From Megalobrama amblycephala (Eukaryota; Chordata; Actinopteri; Cypriniformes; Xenocyprididae), in contig NC_063045.1 of assembly GCF_018812025.1 (NCBI RefSeq), positions 59,448,383 through 59,512,382 on the forward strand: DNA of 64,000 nt, read 5' to 3'. Under the pieces are notes generated by a model. That model searched no databases and had not been told where the DNA came from. It worked only from the letters and a program-made list of their open reading frames with translations. The position numbers and the translations under genes are program-made. Of this stretch, positions 57,191 through 64,000 are shown piece by piece (positions within the stretch are counted from its first letter, which is position 1; every line of letters starts with the position of its first letter).

Positions 57191-57382
57191 ATGAGCATTT
57201 CCAGCCTCAGCATGGACCCAGCAATGCGTCTCGTCAGCCTTCGTCAAGGTAACAGTACCCTCGAGGCACATATTCAGAAGTTCCTGGATGTTGCTTATTT
57301 ATCTGATCTGCCGGACTGTGCCCTCATTGACCTTTTTGCTTATGGATTAAACGAACCACTAAAGAGCAGTTTACTCACCAGT
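57191..57382 (+). pseudogene. gag-like reading frame of element B, split by element A
   Basis: The start MSISSLSMDPAMRLVSLRQG is followed by AHIQKFLDVAYLSDLPDCAL, the shape of a short capsid-like gag domain (E/H-x-F-x-D/E-x-A-Y-L-x-D-L/W-P-D) that element A also has. The frame continues after element A at 59592 (VEFLDFALLRVGSLFTVG) to a stop near 59905, so the insertion interrupts a frame that was open. Confidence 0.7.
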
Positions 57383-57717
57383 TGTTACAGATCCCTTGTT
57401 CCCCTGGACTCCATTTCCCATGATCCTCCTGTTTCGTCACCTGCACTCACTTCCCTCGTCAGCTCCTCATCATCACTCATCACCTGCACCTGGACTTGAT
57501 TATCATCACTCCCTTTATATGGCACTCACTCCCTGCACTCCTTGTCCGTTCTCTGTTGTGTTATGTGTATGTTTGGTGATTCCCTGCATTGGTTTATTAA
57601 AGTACCTTATACTATTGTGGAAATCTGTATCTGCCTCATCTCTACACCAGCAACCGTAACAGAAGAACGGACCAAAAACTGACCGGATTTCCACAGAAAG
57701 AGAAAAAAAAAAGAAAT

Positions 57718-58044
57718 ATGGATGCTTCCTTCATCTCCCGGGCTCCAGCTTCTCCCATGCCTTCCACGATCTTGACTGCCGGCGATCGCCTCATCGGGCT
57801 TCTTCAGGTTGGTCGTTCACTGGAGAGGTATGTGGAGGAGTTCATTGAGCTGGCTTATCTGACTGACTGGCCCGATGCTAATTTAATCGCCCTGTTTTTG
57901 GACGGTCTGGATGACAACACTCTCCGTTTCCATGAACCAGATTATCGTTTCTCCTTAAGCGAAACTATCAATTTTATTTTGTTTTTGAATAATTCCAAAT
58001 TCTATGTGGACAAGGTTCAGGATGAGTGTTGGTCTCCAGTCTGA
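57718..58044 (+). CDS. gag-like protein of element A
   Basis: 108 codons starting MDASFISRAPASPMPSTILT, 56 bases after the 5' LTR. The core RSLERYVEEFIELAYLTDWP followed by LFLDGLDDNTLRF resembles the capsid-like gag domain of fish Ty3/gypsy-type elements. It ends at TGA 58042-58044, yet the same frame stays open to 59079, so the stop may be a recent mutation or a read-through site. Confidence 0.65.
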   Translation: MDASFISRAPASPMPSTILTAGDRLIGLLQVGRSLERYVEEFIELAYLTDWPDANLIALFLDGLDDNTLRFHEPDYRFSLSETINFILFLNNSKFYVDKVQDECWSPV

Positions 58045-59230
58045 CGGCCGGGCCAGTTAGTCAGCCTCCGTATTCCTCCGCTTACCCCTCCGGTGAACTT
58101 CCTTCCTGTCCTACGCTGGGTCCACACTCTCCCGTTGGGTCCAGAAGGCGGAGGAAGAGGAAAAATCCTGCCGCTGAGCCCTCTCCAGCCTCCACCGAGC
58201 CCGCTCCCGTTCCAACGGGAATTTTTAATTATATTTGAGGGAATGAACTCCGAGCCCGCTCCAGCCCTCTCCGAGCCCTCTCCGAGCCCTCTCCGAGCAC
58301 GCTCCAGCCCTCTCCGAGCACGCTCCAGCCCTCTCCGAGCACGCTCCAACCCTCTCCGAGCACGCTCCAGGCCTCTCCGAGCCCTCTCCGAGCACGCTCC
58401 AGCCCTCTCCGAGTACGCTCCAGCCCTCTCTGAGCACGCTCCAGTGGCAGAAGGGATTCTGGTGGAGTATGAGGGGATGAACTGGCCCTCAGCTCCAGCC
58501 GCCGCCGAGCCAGCCACTCCAGCCGCCGCCGAGCCATCCGCTCCTGCCGCCGCCGAGCCAGCCGCTTCAGCCCGTCACGAGCACGCTCCTATGATGAACT
58601 TTGTTATAAAAGTCTCCAGCCCTAAGACTGTTTACCCTCCCTGCCTCCCTCTCCCACCTCCTTCCATTTGTGTCTATACTGCACCTCCACCTCAAGCCCC
58701 CTCGCCCAGATCTCCACCTCGGACCTCTGGGCGATTACCTACACCCTGGCTCCAACCTCCCTCGACTCCACCATGGTCCATCAGCCACCAGTCTCACCAG
58801 TCTCCATCCTGCCCCCGTTCACACCTTGGTCACTCGTCAGCCTGCCTTCACTTCTGGACTGCACTCCTCCGTCTCCGCTCCGTCCCTCCGTCCCTCCGTT
58901 CCAGTTGGCTTCCTCACTCCCCCTGGTGTTCACTTTGTTGTATGTCATCTGTCTTCAACTGCGGCCTTCTGGAGCCCTGGCTGCGCTTCTCCCGCCGGTC
59001 CTTCAGCGCCTCCTGGGCTCGACGGCATCAAGGCCTCGGTAAAGGCCCTGGACCCGCCATGGCCGCCTTCGGCTCCTGACCCTCCATGGCCGTCCACGGC
59101 TCCTGACCCTCCATGGCAGCCCGCTTCACCTGACCCTCCATGGCTGCCCGCTTCACCTGACCCGCCATGGTTCTTGGACCTGCCCTGGAGACCTCCACTC
59201 CAGTCTACTCCTCCCCCTGCTCCGGCTTGA
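58045..59230 (+). pseudogene. Repeat-rich second frame of element A
   Basis: The open frame in phase with gag runs to 59079. It holds a 21-bp repeat (58245-58440, residues LRARSSP and variants) and AAAEP repeats (58495-58565). From about 58670 the better frame shifts by one base and carries PDPPWLPAS repeats up to 59230, just before the 3' LTR. Element B has the same closing PDPPWLP repeats, so this part is shared between the families. Function unknown. Confidence 0.55.
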
Positions 59231-59887
59231 GGTCTCCAGGGCGCCCACCCCCCTCCCAGTTGTTCCATCTACAGCGCGAGGACGCGCCTACCGGGAGGGG
59301 GAGGTACTGTTACAGATCCCTTGTTCCCCTGGACTCCATTTCCCATGATCCTCCTGTTTCGTCACCTGCACTCACTTCCCTCGTCAGCTCCTCATCATCA
59401 CTCATCACCTGCACCTGGACTTGATTATCATCACTCCCTTTATATGGCACTCACTCCCTGCACTCCTTGTCCGTTCTCTGTTGTGTTATGTGTATGTTTG
59501 GTGATTCCCTGCATTGGTTTATTAAAGTACCTTATACTATTGTGGAAATCCGTATCTGCCTCATCTCTACACCAGCAACCGTAACACCAGTGGTCCCCGA
59601 GGGTCGTTTGTGGAATTTTTGGACTTTGCCCTGCTTAGAGTTGGTTCACTTTTTACTGTGGGTGTCGCGGAGAAATGCGACACCACAGAGAATCACGTAA
59701 TGGCTGCCGCTCAGGAGAGCACTCACAAAATGGCGGCCACTACAACATCACATCACGTCTTCACTGATCGCCCAGAGCCACGTCCTGTCTCCGTTGATCG
59801 CCCAGAGCCACGTCCTGTCTCCGCTGATCGCCCAGAGCCACGTCACGTTTCTGGATCTGTCCAAGGGCGCAGAGACTACGTTCCAGT

Positions 59888-60880
59888 GTGGCTGATCCTC
59901 CGCTGACTTCAGCTCGAGCGGCTGGCATTCTGAAGCCTCAGCCGGCCGCTTCGCACTCAAGCCCGGAGGCCGCTTCGCACTCAAGCTCGTCGGAAGCTTC
60001 GCACTCAAGTTCGTCTGTTGCAACGCTCTCAAGTTCGTCTGTTGCAACGCTCTCAAGTTCGTCGGCTGCAACGCTCTCAAGTTCGCCGGTTGCTATGGAC
60101 TCATGTTCGCCGATTGCAACGCACTCAAGTTCGCCGGTTGCTATGGACTCATGTTCGCCGGTTGCAACGCAGTCAAGTTTGCCGGTTGCAACGCACTCAA
60201 GCGTCCTGGACGCAATGGACAAAATGACTGCTTTGCCAGTGCCCACGGGCAAGATGGCCACCCCTGCGGTGCTCAAGGACGTAGGAGTCGTTCCAGCCGT
60301 TGAGTCCGCTCCAGAGTCCGCTCCAGCCAGTGCGTCCGTTCCTGAATCCGCTTCAGCCCGTGAGCTCGCTGCAGTGCCCACCGAGGAGGTGAACACAGAG
60401 CCGCCACCTCGTCCACGAAAGAGGAGGTGGAGGAGGAAGAAGGCTCCTTTCATCTTTCAGGGCTCTGAGGCCTTCCCAGAGCCCGTTGTGGGCCCGGAGA
60501 CCACGCTAGAGGTCTCTTCAGCGCCGCCCAAGCTCCTAGCCCTGTCAGCACCGCCCAGGCTCCTTGCCCTGCCGGCACCACCTGAGCTCCTCGCTTTGCC
60601 GGCGCCACCCAAGCGTCTTGCCTTGCCGACATCGTCCAAGCGCCTTGCCCTGTCGGCGCCACCTGAACTCCTTGCCCTGCCTGCGCCGCCCAGGCTCCTA
60701 GCCCTGCCCGCGCCATCCAAGCTCTTTGCTCTACCAGCACCACCTGAGCTCCTTGCCCTGCTGGCGTCACCCAAGCGCCATGCTTTGCCGGCGCCATTTG
60801 AACTCCTTGCCTGTGAACCCGCCACGGCTCCCATTGAATTCCCCAAGAACTTTTTTGGGGGGGGGGGGCAGTATACCTGA
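59888..60880 (+). pseudogene. Repeat-rich second frame of element B, first part
   Basis: Open for 330 codons in a different frame from the gag-like part. Serine-rich units (SVATLSSS, about 24 bp each) lie at about 59940-60215. A basic patch RPRKRRWRRKKAPF lies near 60415-60450, and about eleven 27-bp units (LLALPAPPK and variants) at about 60532-60815. It ends at a G run (60857-60867), where one slipped base would rejoin it to the next frame. Confidence 0.55.
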
Positions 60881-61289
60881 GGGTGGGGAGCTTGTGGGTG
60901 GGGACCTTGCCCGACCACTGCCGTCATGGGCCTTTGAACTGTTATGGCCACCTTTGGACTGCAATTTAGTATGGCCACTAATGGACTCTGACCCGCTGGG
61001 GTCATCTATGTACTCTGTCCTGACGTGGCTGCTCAAACCATCTGACCTGCCGTGGCTGCCCAAGCCATCTGACCTGCCGCGGTTGCCCAAGCCACCTGAC
61101 CTGCCGTGGGTACCCAAGCCACCTGACCTACCGTGGTTACCCAAGCCTCCTGACCCGCCGTGGCTTCCTGACATTCCGGACTCGCCATGGATGCCCGTGG
61201 CACCTGACCCGCCATGGCTGCCCGTGGCACCTGACCCGCCATGGCTGCCCGTGGCACCTGACCCGCCATGGCTGCCCGTGGGTACCTGA
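60870..61289 (+). pseudogene. Repeat-rich second frame of element B, last part
   Basis: Nine-residue units KPSDLPWLP, KPPDLPWLP and VAPDPPWLP repeat from about 61036 to 61285 (27 bp each), ending LPVGT and a stop 127 bp before the 3' LTR. The last three units are nearly identical in DNA. Confidence 0.55.
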
Positions 61290-61921
61290 CCCGCCATGGC
61301 TGCCCTGGAACTTGCATTGGAGACCCTGTTCCTGTCTGAGCTCCAATGCACCCACCCCCCCTCCCTATTTGTGCCATCTACGCCGCGAGGACGCACCTTC
61401 CGGGAGGGGGGCGTTATGTCACGATCACTGTCTGCTCCTGTCAGACTACACTCCCCATAATCCTCCCTGCCAGTCACATGTTCACTCCACACCAATCACC
61501 TGTTGCCACATACAGCCATGCACACACTCCTCACTAATCACCACAGCCAGCTGCAGCGCATTACCTGGACTCTCATTCACACCATCTGATCTCGAAGTCT
61601 TGTTAACACTGTTACAATTCCGAGCGTTATATCCTGTTTGCCTGTCTGTTACCATTCCTGCCTGTTACCTGTTATTGACCTGTTGCTGCCTGTCCTGACC
61701 TTTGCCTTGTCTGCTGTTCTGTGAATCATATCTGCCTGCCTCGATCTACTGCCTGTACCCTGACTACGACTCTGCCTGTCCCTTGCTGTTCCTATTTGCT
61801 CCTGATTGACCCTGCCTGTATGACCACGCTCATCTTTAATAAAACGCTGCATTTGGATCCCCTGCCTGAGTCTCCCTGCTTTACACAAACATATTGGACG
61901 ACATGGGGGTGAATAAATTAT

Positions 61922-62030
61922 AGAATAAACCAGCTCAAACCAGCTCATGACCAGCTAAGGACCAGCATAAACCAGCTCAAACCAGCTTCCATGCTTCAAA
62001 ACATCCTATCCAGCATATGCTGGTTTTTTC
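61922..62030. repeat. Small hairpin repeat with ACCAGC units
   Basis: Repeated AAACCAGCTC phrases followed by CCAGCATATGCTGG, a perfect 14-bp palindrome. This is a common fish MITE-like repeat. Confidence 0.6.
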
Positions 62031-62156
62031 AACAGGATGGATACGCTTAAATCCACAGTAAGGATGCGTTCCTGTCATATATCACACATGTGCACTTCAA
62101 TAAGCCGACAGAACGCAGGTTAATGTGTTTACATGCTGGCTGAAATCGGAGTAAGG

Positions 62157-62406
62157 GGCAAAAATCTAGCTGTGACGATTGGTTTATGCTTAAGCCTTTG
62201 ACCTGGTCCTTAAAGGAAAACAAGTTAACGTGTTTACATGAACATGACCCACCCCCTCCCCCAGACCCCCTGCAAATTTATACATACTTTTGTCAGTCAA
62301 ACACTTTAATACACATTTCTGGGTCCATTTGGTGAAATATTATGTTTGTTTTTTTTTTGGATACAGATAAACTTGCTGACTAGTAAAGGACCTGATTGAG
62401 ACCATA
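62157..62406 (+). promoter_or_regulatory. Conserved upstream region of secreted-protein gene copy 2
   Basis: Near-identical to 44690-44941, with a 9-bp loss after CTGGTCCTT and a small CCCTCCCCCAGAC-type gain. It keeps the TTTATAC phrase at about 62279. Confidence 0.4.
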
Positions 62407-62558
62407 ATGACTCCTATTCTGAAGCTCATGCTGGCTTTGGCCACAGTTTTGGGGGTTCTAGTAACCACCGTAAACTCCATCCCCCCCTAAGAGTGAGATA
62501 CACCAATACACAAACCTCACACACACACACACCAAGAGTGAGGAACACTAATATAATG

Positions 62559-62605
<47 letters not shown>

Positions 62606-63059
62606 TCTAAACTAAATGCATCACCTACCTTTTCTCCTAAATCACAATCTACAATGTCTGTTTTATCCATCCATGAAATAGGATACACAGTTTTGTTCTA
62701 TGCACACATGATCTAAAGAATCAGTACCTAATAAATTACTGTGTGAATGTTTGCATGTCACCACTGTGTTTCCTGACAGAACAGAATGTGAATCAGAATA
62801 ACGCTTTTTTGAAGGATCAGCTCAAAAACGCTGCCCAGCAAGCACTAAACGCCATTCAATCTACTCGCACGCCGACTGCTTCTCATGAGCTAGCAGCCCG
62901 GGGCCAGCATGTCTTCAGCAATGGAATCCTTACGTTCCACCGCAACGTTCTGGAAGACCTGGTGGGCAATGAACAGGTGGATAACCTGGTGAAGGACTCA
63001 ATAATCCCCCTTGGCCAAACTGAAAAAACTGCAATTAGTGAAATGGTGGTCCACTTCAG
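62407..63059 (+). pseudogene. Secreted protein, tandem copy 2, exons 1-2, frame broken in exon 1
   Basis: Exon 1 is 62407-62492 and exon 2 is 62780-63059, with the same splice sites and phases as copy 1. The signal peptide starts MTPILKLMLALATVLGVL. The C run before TAAGAGTGAG has seven bases here against six in copy 1, so translation reads into TAA at 62488-62490, after 27 residues. Exon 2 itself is fully open for 92 codons (QNVNQNNAFLKDQLKNAAQQ onward, ending MVVHF), which argues against long decay. Either the extra C is an error, or it is a recent null allele. Exon 3 would fall beyond 64000. Confidence 0.75.
62561..62606. repeat. (TG)n microsatellite in intron 1 of copy 2
   Basis: Same position as the repeat at 45095-45144. 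Confidence 0.95.
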
Positions 63060-63360
63060 GTCAGTGTGTGTGTGCTCAGGTGGGATGAGTGCTACAGGGT
63101 GTAGACACTTTAGTGTGTAAGATTTAATGTCACAGCTCTTACACTCATGCAGACCACATCTAGTACATTGCGCTGTCAGTCACAATACATGGACCAAAAA
63201 CATCTAAGCCAACACTTGTTAGTGGGGGTCAGTGGTAGGGTTGGGTACCATTCACATTTTAACCGGTACAGCTACCAGTATCGGTACCTGAAATTCGGTG
63301 CTGGTACCCAACGGTAGCTTTTTCCTGTACTTTACTCTCTGTGTAATAACAAAAACATGT

Positions 63361-63725
63361 AGTGGTTTCATGTTGTTGTTATGCATTTTCTCGTATCCAT
63401 CTGGCTGAGGAACTTCAGTACAGCCGTGCTGAACTCCTCGAACCCAACACTGGGGGACACATGTCGTTCAACAGTGGATAGAGACAGAGGAGGAGACACT
63501 GCGAGCGGCGGCAGAAAAGAGGCAAGCGGGCTGGCGTGCTAACTAGGCTAAAGGCTAACCTGTTTAAGCCCCCGCTCCATACCATCTTCCTCTCTAATGC
63601 CCGATCAATCCGCAGTAAGGTGGACGAGATTCGACTGAGACTGACAACACAGAGGAATATAGCCAACTGTAGCAGCATGATGGAAATCATGGAAATCTGG
63701 CTGGATTTAGGGATTGTGATAGGGA
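63361..63725 (+). mobile_element. Start of a non-LTR retrotransposon (AP endonuclease N-terminus)
   Basis: The frame around 63565-63690 reads KPPLHTIFLSNARSIRSKVD and EIRLRLTTQRNI, the opening of AP-endonuclease domains in fish LINEs, then decays. It sits in intron 2 of copy 2, at a different place from the LINE in copy 1, so it is an independent insertion. Confidence 0.7.
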
Positions 63726-64000
63726 CTGTGTGTTTGTGTTTATGTGTGTTTATTTATGTAAAATTTTTCAGATTTAGGACAGTTTTGTTGATTTTATTTG
63801 CCAATTTATATAAAAATGCTCTCTGTTGCAGTCACACACATGTGTGTGTGTGTGTGTGTGTGTGTATGAGTTAGAAAGTTCGTTCCACTTTGTGTTTATG
63901 GTCTAGGACCAGACCTTTATGGAAATGTAGAACATTTCAGATTTATTCTGGATTTTTTTTTTTTTTCATCAATTCAATTTTTTCATCTTCCCATTCATTT
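63726..64000. other. Intron 2 of copy 2, right edge
   Basis: Contains a short GT microsatellite at 63840-63865 and a T run at 63953-63966. No exon 3 is seen before the window ends. Confidence 0.5.

Larger units (their letters stand above)
57383..59586 (+). mobile_element. LTR element A, young, non-autonomous, nested in element B
   Basis: Both LTRs are 279 bp (57383-57661 and 59308-59586), begin TGTTACAG and end CCGTAACA, and differ by eye at one base (57627 T, 59552 C). CCAGT flanks both sides exactly (57378-57382 and 59587-59591). The polypurine tract GGGAGGGGGAGG precedes the 3' LTR. The internal 1646 bp encode a gag-like protein and repeat-rich frames but no polymerase. Confidence 0.95.
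56688..61885 (+). mobile_element. LTR element B, Ty3/gypsy-like, apparently non-autonomous
   Basis: 5' LTR 56688-57157 and 3' LTR 61417-61885, similar throughout but with several substitutions and short indels. The 3' LTR is preceded by the purine tract GGGAGGGGGGCG. ACAAA on both sides (56683-56687 and 61885-61889, overlapping the LTR end by one base) is the probable target duplication. Internal DNA without the nested element A is about 2.05 kb, too short for pol, and no protease, reverse transcriptase or integrase motif is present. Confidence 0.88.
55875..61921. mobile_element. Palindromic DNA element interrupted by LTR element B
   Basis: The left arm starts AAAGGATTAGTTCACTTC and its phrases recur inverted about 700 bp on: GGACTTCAACAGTTACC against its partner near 56605, and GCACTGCTCTGAGATGCTCC near 56195 against its partner near 56455. 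The right tip, GGACGACATGGGGGTGAATA, appears only after element B at 61897-61916. The element's own DNA is about 55875-56687 plus 61886-61921. Confidence 0.8.

Noticed and set aside
58017..58537. Long minus-strand frames over the 21-bp repeats
   Set aside because: They are shadows of a codon-phased repeat that is open in several frames; the plus strand carries the gag-like start and polypurine tract.
59930..61290. Possible CRISPR-like array of 24-27 bp repeats
   Set aside because: The units are contiguous with no spacers, are in codon phase, and lie in a eukaryotic LTR element.
63060..64000. Search for exon 3 of the second secreted-protein copy
   Set aside because: Not found; spacing in copy 1 without its LINE places it about 700 bp beyond the right edge.

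Overview
The window is from a ray-finned fish, most likely a cyprinid (carp, minnow or zebrafish group). It carries a multi-exon vertebrate gene with GT-AG introns in AT-rich DNA, and its repeats are typical of fish: Tc1/mariner, palindromic MITEs, L2/CR1-like LINEs, a tRNA-derived SINE and Ty3/gypsy-like LTR elements. No bacterial gene, CRISPR array, rRNA gene or functional tRNA gene was seen.

Positions 149-33727, minus strand: the 5' three quarters of pi4ka, phosphatidylinositol 4-kinase III alpha. I place 41 coding exons with matching phases, about 1642 codons. The catalytic C-terminus lies beyond the left edge. Exon 16 lacks one base, which would stop the protein near residue 600. One intron appears to use a GC donor. 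The introns are full of MITEs, a decayed Tc1 transposon, microsatellites and a SINE.

Positions 33728-44650: upstream and intergenic DNA. It holds a 1.7 kb fold-back element with about 580-bp arms, a solo LTR with a nest of younger insertions inside it, and scrambled LINE fragments on both strands.

Positions 44650-52065, plus strand: a four-exon gene for a secreted, cysteine-free protein of 242 residues that I do not recognise. A 3.3 kb LINE sits in its intron 2. Positions 62120-63360 hold the first two exons of a tandem copy; its third exon should lie beyond the right edge. The two copies are about 94-95% alike in introns and upstream DNA, but only about 62% identical in exon 2 protein. That is a strong sign of diversifying selection on the protein, and it is the most interesting signal in the window. 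The second copy has one extra C in the signal-peptide exon that breaks the frame.

Positions 52065-62120, between the two copies: a duplicated upstream segment, then a three-level nest in which LTR element A (279-bp LTRs differing at one base) lies inside LTR element B, which lies inside a palindromic DNA element. Both LTR elements encode a gag-like protein and low-complexity repeat proteins but show no polymerase, so they look non-autonomous.

All calls come from reading the sequence by eye. Family assignments rest on remembered motifs, and no database search was run.
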